The notes: generated from the sequence alone by a model not told the origin. 11,209 nt of DNA from Geobacter sp. UBA6169 (GCA_002422265.1 DIUB01000097.1:1-11209), one strand, 5' to 3'. Shown: positions 1 to 8,326, counted from the first letter of the stretch. Numbers and translations: made by a program.

Positions 1-407
1 CCGGCAAAAGCATCAACCGGATCTTTGCTGAAGAAGGCGAAGCAGCCTTTCGTGACCGGGAAACGGAGCTTCTGGCCTCGTTGACAGGCAGCAGGCAGAT
101 GGTGCTGGCAACCGGCGGCGGTGCCGTGATTCGCGAACAGAATCGCAGGCTGATGCGCGCCCTTGGTCTGGTGGCGAATCTGACTGCCGACGTGCGGGAG
201 CTGTCGCAGCGTCTGGCCCAGGCAGATGACCGGCCGCTTCTGCAGGGTGAACAACCGCTGGAAGCACGCATAGCCGGGATTATGGCCGAGCGTGAGCCGT
301 TTTATGCCGATGCCGACATTAGAATTGACACCACCGGGAAAACATTGGAAGATGTGGCCGCTCAACTACTTGTTTTTTACACGGAAAGGTGTATCCCAAA
401 ACCGTGA
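1..407 (+). CDS. aroK: Shikimate kinase, 5'-truncated by window edge
   Basis: Shikimate kinase transfers the gamma-phosphate of ATP to the 3-OH of shikimate, the fifth step of the cytoplasmic shikimate pathway. The first whole codon is at position 3 and 134 residues are visible; the family is about 170 long, so roughly 35-40 N-terminal residues, including the Walker A loop, lie outside the window. Visible family marks are the substrate segment with IFAEEGE followed by FRDRE (its Arg binds shikimate), the glycine-rich ATGGGAV, the lid segment DRPLL whose Arg contacts ATP, and the C-terminal REPFY with the second shikimate-binding Arg. The stop TGA at 405-407 overlaps the likely GTG start of aroB, which points to translational coupling. 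An internal TTG at 81 is simply a Leu codon and not a start. Confidence 0.93.
   Translation, partial: GKSINRIFAEEGEAAFRDRETELLASLTGSRQMVLATGGGAVIREQNRRLMRALGLVANLTADVRELSQRLAQADDRPLLQGEQPLEARIAGIMAEREPFYADADIRIDTTGKTLEDVAAQLLVFYTERCIPKP
383..389 (+). promoter_or_regulatory. Candidate Shine-Dalgarno for aroB
   Basis: GGAAAGG lies 14 bases before GTG 404 and directly touches GTG 389. The distance to 404 is long, and for 389 it is impossible. This favours 404 with coupling to aroK translation, though a weak site may be all that is needed. Confidence 0.4.
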
Positions 408-1483
408 AAACCGTTTCCATTGCGCTTGCTGATCATGGCTATGACATTACCATCGGTAAAGGGCTCCTCGCCGGCATCGGGAATGCCTGCAGTGCAGTCG
501 GGCTGCGGGGTTCCGCAGCGATAGTAACCAATCCCACGGTGGCTCCGCTGTACGCGGCTACGGTGACGGATGCGTTGCGTGCTGCAGGTTTTCATCCGGT
601 GTTGATCGAGATTCCTGATGGTGAGGAGTACAAGACGGCAGCCACCCTGCAGCAGGTTTACGACCGGCTGATTGCAGGAGGGCTTGACCGTCATTCGTTT
701 ATTGTGGCTTTGGGTGGCGGTGTGGTGGGCGACCTGGCCGGTTTTGCCGCAGCCACCTATCTGCGCGGTATTCCGTTCGTACAGGTGCCGACCACGTTGC
801 TGGCCCAGGTGGACAGCAGCGTTGGCGGCAAGACCGGTATTGACCATCCCCAGGGCAAGAACCTGATAGGCGCCTTTTATCAGCCCCGGCTGGTACTCTC
901 TGATGTGAATACCTTGAACACCTTGTCGCAACGCCACTACCGGGCAGGACTGGCTGAGGTGGTCAAGTACGGCGCTGTTTTGGATGCGGATCTGTTTGCC
1001 CTGCTGGAGGCTGAGACCGAGGCCCTGCTGCAGCTGGATTCTCAGCTGCTGGAACGGGTGATTGCACGCTGTTGCGAGATCAAGGCCTGCGTGGTTGAAC
1101 AGGATGAGCGGGAATCGGGGCTGCGTGCTGTGCTGAACTACGGCCATACCCTGGGACATGCCTTTGAGACCCTGGCCGGGTATCAGGATCTGTTGCACGG
1201 CGAGGCAGTGGCCATCGGTATGGCCTTGGCCGCCGGTCTTTCGGTACGCGAGGGGTACTGCAGTGTTGATGATGCCGAACGGATCGTGGGGCTGCTGCAG
1301 CGGATGGGTTTGCCGACGGTTGCCCCGCCGGTTGAGGAAGAGGCGCTGGTGCTGGCCCTGGGACGCGACAAGAAAAATCGCTCCGGCACCTTGCAGTATG
1401 TCTGCAACCGGGGCATCGGTGCACATGCATTTCATCAGGTAACACCAGCCATGCTGGCAGCAGCCTGTGGAACAGGGAGGTAG
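404..1483 (+). CDS. aroB: 3-dehydroquinate synthase
   Basis: This enzyme converts DAHP to 3-dehydroquinate, step 2 of the shikimate pathway, using NAD+ and a divalent metal. From GTG at 404 the protein has 359 residues, normal for the family. The NAD-binding motif GGGVVGD lies at residues 104-110, followed by PTTLLAQVDSSVGGKTG and the GKNLIGAFYQP stretch. The expected metal ligands are present: Glu185 in GLAEVVKYG, His248 in NYGHTLGHA and His265 in LHGEA. The C-terminal RDKKNRSG segment is also typical. I chose GTG 404 because it forms a GTGA overlap with the aroK stop and gives the usual N-terminus (MKTVSIAL). A GTG at 389 is in frame and would add five residues, but the only purine-rich site (383-389) abuts it. 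The function call is firm; the start is less certain. Confidence 0.95.
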   Translation: MKTVSIALADHGYDITIGKGLLAGIGNACSAVGLRGSAAIVTNPTVAPLYAATVTDALRAAGFHPVLIEIPDGEEYKTAATLQQVYDRLIAGGLDRHSFIVALGGGVVGDLAGFAAATYLRGIPFVQVPTTLLAQVDSSVGGKTGIDHPQGKNLIGAFYQPRLVLSDVNTLNTLSQRHYRAGLAEVVKYGAVLDADLFALLEAETEALLQLDSQLLERVIARCCEIKACVVEQDERESGLRAVLNYGHTLGHAFETLAGYQDLLHGEAVAIGMALAAGLSVREGYCSVDDAERIVGLLQRMGLPTVAPPVEEEALVLALGRDKKNRSGTLQYVCNRGIGAHAFHQVTPAMLAAACGTGR

Positions 1484-1488
1484 GCGTT

Positions 1489-2598
1489 ATGTCGTCAACG
1501 GAGTCCTTCTGGAGCGAGATCAAGGTATATGAGGAGCGGCTGAAACAGGAGCCGTCCTCGTACTGCTTTGCCCCCCTGGCAGAGGTCTATCTGCGGGCAG
1601 GTCTGCTGGATGATGCCCTGGCCACAGCCCGTGCCGGTGTGGTGCAGCATCCCGGCTATATAGCCGGTCAGATGGCCCTGGCCCGGGTCTGTCACCAGAA
1701 AGGGTTGCTGGAAGAGTGCCGCAAGGCGCTGGAAGTGGTTACTGAGGCGGTGCCTGAGAATGTTGAGGCGCAACGGATGCTGGCACAACTGTACCGCGAT
1801 GCCGGAATGAACCGTGCAGCAGTGCGTAGTCTGCAGACCCTGCTTGAATTTTCACCGGCTGATATGACCGCCCGGGTTGAGCTTGAGGCATTGCAACGAC
1901 GGACTGTTGAGCTGGATGAGGATGATCTTGAGCTGATTGAATTTACCGAAGCAGACATCATTGAAGAGGAAGCCTTTGAGCCGGTTCAGGAGTCTTTTCA
2001 ACCAGAGCCGTCCCATGATGATACCCTGGTTGAGCGGGTGAAACCGGTGGTTGCCACGATTGACGACCCCTGGTCGATCCTGACACCGGAAGCACCGGCT
2101 GCAGCTGCACTTTCGGCGGTAGCGCCGCCGGTCGAACCGCCCACCATTGCCTCGGTCTGGTCCATGCCGGAACCATTGTCAGTCCCCTCGGTACCTGATG
2201 CCGAGACTGAGCATGAACCAGTATCATCAGCTGACGATCTCCAATCGATCTGGGCACAGCCACTTGAGACTGCAGCAGTATTACAGCCTGCCGAGGATCC
2301 ACTGGCTACCTCAACCCTGGCAGAGCTGTATGTGACCCAGGGTTTTACTGATAAAGCGATCGAGATTTATCGGACGATACTGGAACGGCAGCCGGACAAC
2401 CGTGAGGCCGCTGACCGCCTTGCAGTGCTTGAACAACAGGGGGCAGAGAGTAGGGCTGCCGAACTGGCGGCTGCTGAAGTGGAGCCGCTGCTGCCGCCGG
2501 TTTCAGTACCTGTGCGTGGTGAAGCCGACAAGTCGCATGCTGTGGCGGTACTGGAAGGGTGGCTGGAAAATATCCGGAGGTTACGCACATGTCACTGA
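1489..2598 (+). CDS. TPR protein with acidic, Pro-rich linker
   Basis: This is a 369-residue soluble protein with tetratricopeptide repeats, the helical hairpins that bind other proteins. No signal peptide or membrane helix is visible. Three consecutive TPR-like units cover about residues 21-122 (for example AEVYLRAGLLDDALA and AQLYRDAGMNRAAV), and one more is near 271-304 (LAELYVTQGFTDKAIEIY). Residues 141-270 are acidic and then Pro/Ala-rich, probably disordered. In that linker, Trp195, Trp224 and Trp255 sit in similar short contexts (PWSILTPE, VWSMPEP, IWAQPLE) about 30 residues apart. The ATG has a strong site, AGGGAGGT at 1474-1481, which runs into the aroB stop. The last 10 bases overlap the roadblock gene. 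A protein-binding role, perhaps with that neighbour, is an inference. The biochemical function is unknown. Confidence 0.85.
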   Translation: MSSTESFWSEIKVYEERLKQEPSSYCFAPLAEVYLRAGLLDDALATARAGVVQHPGYIAGQMALARVCHQKGLLEECRKALEVVTEAVPENVEAQRMLAQLYRDAGMNRAAVRSLQTLLEFSPADMTARVELEALQRRTVELDEDDLELIEFTEADIIEEEAFEPVQESFQPEPSHDDTLVERVKPVVATIDDPWSILTPEAPAAAALSAVAPPVEPPTIASVWSMPEPLSVPSVPDAETEHEPVSSADDLQSIWAQPLETAAVLQPAEDPLATSTLAELYVTQGFTDKAIEIYRTILERQPDNREAADRLAVLEQQGAESRAAELAAAEVEPLLPPVSVPVRGEADKSHAVAVLEGWLENIRRLRTCH

Positions 2599-2951
2599 GA
2601 GATCTGTTGACCTCAATGCTGGCGGAGGTTGAGGGGGCATTTGCGGTAATGCTGATGGGTTACGACTGCATTGCCATTGATGAGGTGCAGCAGGGGGAGG
2701 CCGGGTTTGACGTGCAGACCATGGCGGTTGAGTACGGCACGGTTATTAAAGAGATTCGTCGCACCATAGAGCTGGTCGGTGCCGGTGCCATGGAGGAGAT
2801 CGTCATCAGCACCACCGGTTCGCGAATGATCATTCGGGTGCTGAACGACGAATTCTTTGCCGCGTTTGTCCTGGCAAAAGACGGCAATCTGGGCAAGGCA
2901 CGCTATCAGCTGCGGATGCGCGCCCTGCAGCTGGTAGAATCGGTCAGCTGA
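2589..2951 (+). CDS. Roadblock/LC7 domain protein
   Basis: This 120-residue protein fits a single roadblock/LC7 fold. An N-terminal helix (MSLRDLLTSMLAEV) precedes a strand pair with GAFAVMLMGYDCIAI, a long central helix around residues 42-66, the strand EEIVISTTGSRMIIRVL at 69-85, the strand FFAAFVLAKDGNLG, and a C-terminal helix. Family members such as MglB dimerise and act as regulators or scaffolds for Ras-like GTPases in polarity and motility. No GTPase is encoded in this window. The start at ATG 2589 is supported by GGAGG at 2576-2580, 8 bases upstream; a longer in-frame start at 2559 would lie deeper in the TPR gene and lacks that support. The 10-base overlap with the TPR gene and the 2-base gap to aroQ argue for a shared transcript. 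The domain call is good; the partner is unknown. Confidence 0.82.
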   Translation: MSLRDLLTSMLAEVEGAFAVMLMGYDCIAIDEVQQGEAGFDVQTMAVEYGTVIKEIRRTIELVGAGAMEEIVISTTGSRMIIRVLNDEFFAAFVLAKDGNLGKARYQLRMRALQLVESVS

Positions 2952-2953
2952 TT

Positions 2954-3388
2954 ATGCGGATACTGGTACTGCACGGCCCCAATCTCAACCTGCTGGGCAC
3001 ACGTGAGCCCGGTATTTACGGTTCCCTGTCACTGGATGATATTAACGGCGCGCTTGAGGCGCTGGCGGCCGAGTTCGAATGTACCCTCGGGTTCTTGCAG
3101 TCAAACAGCGAGGGGGCTCTGATCGATGCCGTACAGCAGGCACCGGGGCAGTATGACGGCATCCTGATCAACCCTGCGGCGTACACCCATACCAGTATTG
3201 CCCTGCGTGATGCCCTTGCGGCCGTGGCGCTGCCTTTTGTTGAAGTCCATCTGTCCAATATCCATCGACGTGAACCGTTCAGGCACCATAGTTATCTGGC
3301 GCCGCTGGCCCTGGGTCAGATCTGCGGTTTCGGGCCTGACAGTTACCTGTTGGGGTTACGGGCACTTTTCAATCATATTAAAAATTAG
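2954..3388 (+). CDS. aroQ: 3-dehydroquinate dehydratase, type II
   Basis: This enzyme dehydrates 3-dehydroquinate to 3-dehydroshikimate, step 3 of the shikimate pathway, and is usually a cytoplasmic dodecamer. At 144 residues it has the normal length. Family signatures are GPNLNLLGTREPGIYG at residues 8-23 (catalytic Tyr22), SNSEGALID at 50-58, INPAAYTHTSIALRDAL at 72-88 (Asn73 binds substrate), and EVHLSNIHRREPFRHHS at 97-113 with catalytic His99 and Arg110. It is unrelated in fold to the type I enzyme AroD. The start ATG is only 2 bases past the roadblock stop and has no clear Shine-Dalgarno site, so coupling to upstream translation is likely. Confidence 0.97.
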   Translation: MRILVLHGPNLNLLGTREPGIYGSLSLDDINGALEALAAEFECTLGFLQSNSEGALIDAVQQAPGQYDGILINPAAYTHTSIALRDALAAVALPFVEVHLSNIHRREPFRHHSYLAPLALGQICGFGPDSYLLGLRALFNHIKN

Positions 3389-3451
3389 TCTAGGGACGGT
3401 TCTGGAACTTTCAAGCTATGAGAGAATTCGGTTGAGGGGCTGCTTTCAGTT
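3389..3451 (+). other. Gap between aroQ and pepP, no clear signal
   Basis: This 63-base gap is the longest within the left block. It holds GAGGGG at 3434-3439, a plausible ribosome site 12 bases before the pepP ATG. I see no convincing promoter and no hairpin with a T-run, so pepP is probably transcribed from upstream. Confidence 0.5.
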
Positions 3452-4519
3452 ATGCTAAAAAGCAGACGCCAACGACTGTTGCGGTTCTTTGATGAGTCTG
3501 ATCTTGATCTGCTGTTGATTGAACAGCCGATCAACCTGCGCTATCTGTCCGGCTTCAGCGGTTCTGAGGGAGCCTTGCTGCTCACCCCTGAGGGCGGCTG
3601 GTTTATCTGCGATTCACGGTATACCGTGCAGGCCGGCAGAGAGGTTTCCGGTTTGTCCGTGGTTGAGCAGGCGCAGCGACAGGAGGGGATAGCAGAACTG
3701 ATCCGTCAGGCAGGGGCACGGCGTGTCGGCTTTGAGGCTGCCCATACTACGGTCAGCGCCCATCAGGGGATGGTGACCCGATTACCCGAAGTGACTCTGG
3801 TGCCGCTGGGGCAGGAGCTGGACGCGATCAGGAACTGTAAGGATGCCCAGGAGCTGCAGCTGCTGGCTGATGTTGCTGCCCTGGCCTCGTCAGCGTTAGG
3901 GTCCGTACTGCCGCTGGTATGTCCGGGCATGGTGGAAGCCGATCTGGCCCTGGAACTCGAATTTGCCATGCGTCGCCGTGGTTCTGAAGGTGCCGGGTTT
4001 GACATCATTGTTGCCTCGGGGGTGCGGGGGGCGATGCCCCATGGCCGTGCTTCCACCAAGCAGATTGAGGCCGGTGAGCTGGTGACCATTGATTTTGGTG
4101 CGGTGCAGCAGGGGTATCATTCTGACGAAACGGTTACCGTTGCAGTGGGGGCGGTCAACGAACGACAGCATCGGATCTATCAGGTGGTGCTGGAAGCCCA
4201 TGATCGTGCCATTGCGTCGATACGACCCGGCATAACCTGCCGTGAACTGGATGCCGTTGCACGTGACTATATTCACGAACAGGGCTTCGGTCAGTATTTC
4301 GGCCACGGGCTTGGCCATGGTGTGGGGCTTGCAGTCCATGAAAAGCCGGTTGTCTCACCCCGCAGTGATGCGGTTGTTGAAGAAGGAATGGTCTTTACCA
4401 TTGAGCCGGGAATCTATATCCCCGGTTTCGGCGGGGTGCGGATAGAGGATACGGTGGCGGTGACTGCAGACGGCTGTCGTCTGCTGACCACTGCCTCAAA
4501 ACAGCTACAGATACTTTGA
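3452..4519 (+). CDS. pepP: Xaa-Pro aminopeptidase, M24B family
   Basis: This cytoplasmic dimetal peptidase removes N-terminal residues that precede proline. The protein has 355 residues, typical of the short YqhT/PepQ-like bacterial form. The N-terminal creatinase-like domain covers about residues 5-128 (NLRYLSGFSGSEGALLL, DSRYTVQAG) and the C-terminal pita-bread domain about 132-355. All five metal ligands are visible: Asp214 (TIDFG), Asp225 (HSDET), His289 (GHGLGHGVG), Glu318 (FTIEPGIYIPG) and Glu332 (VRIEDTV). His197 (MPHGRAS) and His296 (AVHE) fit the catalytic and substrate-binding histidines. Neighbours aroQ and accBC match the aroQ-pepP-efp-accBC order known from other bacteria, but efp is missing here. 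A Xaa-Pro dipeptidase activity cannot be excluded by sequence alone. Confidence 0.93.
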   Translation: MLKSRRQRLLRFFDESDLDLLLIEQPINLRYLSGFSGSEGALLLTPEGGWFICDSRYTVQAGREVSGLSVVEQAQRQEGIAELIRQAGARRVGFEAAHTTVSAHQGMVTRLPEVTLVPLGQELDAIRNCKDAQELQLLADVAALASSALGSVLPLVCPGMVEADLALELEFAMRRRGSEGAGFDIIVASGVRGAMPHGRASTKQIEAGELVTIDFGAVQQGYHSDETVTVAVGAVNERQHRIYQVVLEAHDRAIASIRPGITCRELDAVARDYIHEQGFGQYFGHGLGHGVGLAVHEKPVVSPRSDAVVEEGMVFTIEPGIYIPGFGGVRIEDTVAVTADGCRLLTTASKQLQIL

Positions 4520-4527
4520 ACGAACTG

Positions 4528-4533
4528 AAGGAG
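4528..4533 (+). promoter_or_regulatory. Ribosome binding site that sets the accB start
   Basis: AAGGAG sits 7 bases before ATG 4541 but only 1 base before ATG 4535. The spacing selects 4541 as the start. Confidence 0.8.
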
Positions 4534-4540
4534 AATGCAC

Positions 4541-5014
4541 ATGGATGTGAAAGACCTGAAACAGCTGATAAAAATGATCACCGAGACCGACATTACCGAG
4601 TTTGAGATGGATAATGCCGAAGAGAAGATTGTGATCAAGCGTGGCCAGAAGACCGAGATTGTGCAGATGGCCGCTGCTCCTGCCTACATGCCGGCGCCTG
4701 TCGCCGCTCCGGCAGCTGTTGCTCCGGTTGCGGCACCGACTGCAGCTGCTGCAGTCCCAGCGGCCGAGGTGAGTGGCGAGACCATCAACTCCCCGATTGT
4801 CGGCACTTTCTACCGTGCCGCTTCCCCGGAGGCCGCTCCCTTTGTTGAAGAGGGGCAGGTGGTGGAAAAGGGGCAGGTGCTCTGTCTGGTAGAGGCAATG
4901 AAGCTGTTTAACGAGATCGAGGCCGAGTTCAAGTGCAAGATAGTCAAGGTCTGCTTGGAAAACGCCCAGCCGGTGGAGTTCGGTCAGCCGCTGTTTGTCA
5001 TCCAGAAACTCTAG
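4541..5014 (+). CDS. accB: Acetyl-CoA carboxylase biotin carboxyl carrier protein
   Basis: This is the biotin carrier (BCCP) of acetyl-CoA carboxylase. It shuttles the carboxyl group from biotin carboxylase to the carboxyltransferase in the first committed step of fatty acid synthesis. The protein has 157 residues, as is usual. An N-terminal helical segment (MDVKDLKQLIKMI) is followed by a charged strand region, a flexible Ala/Pro linker at about 43-76, and the biotinyl domain at about 80-157. The biotin site is Lys121 in VEAMKLFNE. The hydrophobic turn SPIVGTFYRAASPEA at 84-98 includes the BCCP thumb region found in acetyl-CoA carboxylase carriers. It is followed by accC after 9 bases, the standard accBC pair. 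No birA or accAD is present here. Confidence 0.97.
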   Translation: MDVKDLKQLIKMITETDITEFEMDNAEEKIVIKRGQKTEIVQMAAAPAYMPAPVAAPAAVAPVAAPTAAAAVPAAEVSGETINSPIVGTFYRAASPEAAPFVEEGQVVEKGQVLCLVEAMKLFNEIEAEFKCKIVKVCLENAQPVEFGQPLFVIQKL

Positions 5015-5023
5015 GAGTCGGCA

Positions 5024-6364
<1,341 letters not shown>

Positions 6365-6368
6365 GCCT

Positions 6369-6758
6369 ATGGATTTTCCTGATGAATTGAGATACTCGAA
6401 GGAGCATGTCTGGTTACGGGTTGAGGGAAGCCGGGCTGTGGTGGGGATTACGGATTACGCACAGCACGAGCTGGGTGTCATCGCTGCGGTGGAGCTACCT
6501 GCTGAAGGAGACGAGGTGGATCAGGAAGACTCCATGGGGTCTGTTGAGGCCCACAAGACCGTGGCTGAGCTGTATGCGCCGGTCAGCGGTACAGTGCTGG
6601 CGGTGAATGACGAGATTCCCGACAACCCCGGACTGGTCAATGATGACCCCTACGACAGCGGCTGGCTGGTTGAGCTTGAGCTGCTTGACCGCGATGAGCT
6701 GAAGCCGTTGATGTCGGCTGACGAGTATGCCGACTATGTTGCCGAGGACGATATTTGA
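6369..6758 (+). CDS. gcvH: Glycine cleavage system H protein, stand-alone
   Basis: H protein carries aminomethyl groups on a lipoyl-lysine between the P, T and L proteins of the glycine cleavage system, and in some bacteria is also a hub for lipoate transfer. The protein has 129 residues, the same as typical GcvH. The opening PDELRYSKEHVWLRVEG and VGITDYAQHELGVI are characteristic. The lipoyl site is Lys63 in SVEAHKTVAELYAPVSG, at the family spacing before the conserved Tyr-x-Pro-Val-Ser-Gly. GGAG at 6358-6361 just before the accC stop is 7 bases from ATG 6369; an in-frame start at 6324 inside accC is less likely. No gcvT, gcvP or lipoyl ligase is in the window, so whether it serves glycine cleavage or another role is open. 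Confidence 0.92.
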   Translation: MDFPDELRYSKEHVWLRVEGSRAVVGITDYAQHELGVIAAVELPAEGDEVDQEDSMGSVEAHKTVAELYAPVSGTVLAVNDEIPDNPGLVNDDPYDSGWLVELELLDRDELKPLMSADEYADYVAEDDI

Positions 6759-6784
6759 AAGGCGTGGATAAGGTGTGGTATAAG
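6755..6784 (+). promoter_or_regulatory. Candidate sigma-70 promoter for tolC-mqnA-GGDEF unit
   Basis: TTGAAA (6755-6760) and TATAAG (6779-6784) are 18 bases apart, and TG at 6776-6777 gives an extended -10. Initiation would be expected near 6790-6792, leaving a leader of about 48 bases before GTG 6839. The -35 overlaps the gcvH stop and the -10 overlaps the first bases of the terminator stem. Predicted from sequence only. Confidence 0.5.
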
Positions 6785-6812
6785 GGCGGGATGGAAATCC
6801 CGCCCTTCTTTC
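6782..6812 (+). terminator. Rho-independent terminator after gcvH
   Basis: AAGGGCGGGA (6782-6791) pairs perfectly over 10 bases with TCCCGCCCTT (6798-6807) around the 6-base loop TGGAAA. A short T-rich tail (CTTTCATT) follows. The GC-rich stem and its position 23 bases after the gcvH stop make it the likely end of the aro-acc-gcvH transcript. The tail is interrupted by C, so termination may be incomplete. Confidence 0.85.
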
Positions 6813-6838
6813 ATTGTGGGCTGAAATGAGGTGTTGCT

Positions 6839-8326
6839 GTGAAACGATCTCTGTTGTTGCTTGTGCTGCTACTGCTGCCTGTGGCGGCTGGTGCGGAAAC
6901 CATCAGGCTGTCGCTTGCCGATGCCATTGCCCGGGCAGTGGAAAAAAATCTTGATCTGCAGGTGGAACGCTATAATCCGGCGCAGCAGGAGGCCGAATAC
7001 CAGAAGAGCAGAGGGATCTATAACCCGGTACTCACGTTTTTGACCACCTACAACGATAGCAGCAGCTATTCTGCAACTCTTGCCGACAACCGCTACTGGA
7101 CCCGTACCACCCAGCTGAATGCCGGTGTTACGCAGCTGTTTGCCAGCGGTGCCACGGCAACGCTTGGTTTTAACAATACCTACCAAAGTTCTGATCAGGG
7201 CAGCATGGGCATCGGCATGTCCAACTACTGGCAATCAAGTCTGGGGGTGAACGTCAGTCAACCGCTGTTGAAGAATTTTGGCCGTGAGGCAACCGAGCTG
7301 ACCATTGACGGGGCGCGGCTCACCAAAGAGGCATCGCTGGAAAAGCTGCAGGGCAAGCTGATCAGCACCGTTGCCACGGTTCGGAATGAGTATTACAAAC
7401 TCTATAGTCTGCGTGAGGAGCTTGAGGTCCGCAAGGTGTCGCTGGAACTGGCCCGCCGTGTGCTGCAGGAGACCCAGGCCAGAGTCAAGGCCGGAGTGAT
7501 GCCGGCCATGGAGACCCTGAATGCCGAGTTCGGTATGGCCAGCCGTGAGAAAGAACTGATAGATGCAGAACGGGTGCTGCGTGACCAGATTGACGTGGTG
7601 GTGCAACTGCTGCAGCTTCAGCCGGGCACGACGCTGGAGACGGTGGAGGTGCCGTCCAGGGGGCGCTACGAGGTTGCTGAACAGGCCGAGATTACCCGTG
7701 CCCTGGCGCACCGTCCGGAGCTGAAGGAGCTGAAACGGGGGTTGGAACTGCTTGAGCTGCAGACCAGGGTGGCCGGTAACCGGACCCGACCCGATCTGCT
7801 GCTTTCAGCCTCGGCATCTTCAGCCGGGTTGGGTACTACCTATCCGCAGGATATGGATCGGCTTTCCAGTACCAAGTACCCGACCTGGGGGGTTGGCCTC
7901 ACCTTCAGTTATCCATTGGGCAATCGGGCTGCAGAGAACGAGTACCGCAAGAATCGTCTCAAGGTTGAGCAGAAGGGGCTGGAGATACGCAATACTGAGG
8001 AGTTGATTGCCAACGAGGTTCGCTCTGCCGTACGGGCGGTGGAGGCCAACTTCAAGCAACTGGATGTGGCGGATCGCGGCAGGGCCTTTGCCGAGGAGCG
8101 GCTGCGGGCCTGGGCCCGCAAGGCTGAAGTGGGACTGGCCACCACCAAGGATGTGCTGGATGTGGAAAATGACCTGGCCGCTGCCAAGAATAACCAGATC
8201 AAGGCCCAGGTGGCCTACGTCAATGCCATAACCCAGCTGTGGAAGGCCACCGGCCAGATCCTGGAGAAGGAGCAGATCCGTCTTAACCTGCCTGACCCGG
8301 ATCAGCTGTATGCGGAGATACGCTAA
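6839..8326 (+). CDS. TolC-family outer membrane efflux protein
   Basis: TolC-type proteins form trimeric outer-membrane channels with a long periplasmic helical barrel and work with inner-membrane pumps through an adaptor. The protein has 495 residues. A signal peptide covers residues 1-19 (MKRSLLLLVLLLLPVAAGA) with probable cleavage before Glu20, and it has no lipobox Cys. Two outer-membrane-efflux repeats are visible: LSLADAIARAVEKNLDLQV opens the first (about 25-230), and HRPELKELKRGLELLELQ opens the second (about 280-480), with helical, Ala/Glu/Arg-rich stretches between. Tyr/Asn/Ser-rich strand segments at 65-140 fit the beta-barrel part. The start is GTG with GAGG at 6828-6831, 7 bases away. 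No adaptor or pump gene is adjacent, so the substrate is unknown. The stop overlaps the mqnA start by 1 base. Confidence 0.9.
   Translation: MKRSLLLLVLLLLPVAAGAETIRLSLADAIARAVEKNLDLQVERYNPAQQEAEYQKSRGIYNPVLTFLTTYNDSSSYSATLADNRYWTRTTQLNAGVTQLFASGATATLGFNNTYQSSDQGSMGIGMSNYWQSSLGVNVSQPLLKNFGREATELTIDGARLTKEASLEKLQGKLISTVATVRNEYYKLYSLREELEVRKVSLELARRVLQETQARVKAGVMPAMETLNAEFGMASREKELIDAERVLRDQIDVVVQLLQLQPGTTLETVEVPSRGRYEVAEQAEITRALAHRPELKELKRGLELLELQTRVAGNRTRPDLLLSASASSAGLGTTYPQDMDRLSSTKYPTWGVGLTFSYPLGNRAAENEYRKNRLKVEQKGLEIRNTEELIANEVRSAVRAVEANFKQLDVADRGRAFAEERLRAWARKAEVGLATTKDVLDVENDLAAAKNNQIKAQVAYVNAITQLWKATGQILEKEQIRLNLPDPDQLYAEIR

Noticed and set aside
377..1435. 352-codon open frame on the - strand opposite aroB
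   Set aside because: The translation is rich in Gln, His and Arg with no family motif, and it mirrors a firmly identified aroB. It is a composition effect of a GC-rich gene.
3350..3379. Possible sigma-70 promoter at the end of aroQ (TTGGGG, 18 bases, CATATT)
   Set aside because: Both boxes match the consensus at only about half to two thirds of the positions, and the tight gene packing does not require a promoter there.
3403..3417. Possible sigma-54 promoter before pepP (TGGAAC...GCT)
   Set aside because: The GG and GC elements are 9 bases apart instead of 10, and the flanking consensus is poor.
4535..4540. Earlier ATG for accB at 4535
   Set aside because: The AAGGAG site ends 1 base before it, which is too close; ATG 4541 has a 7-base spacer.
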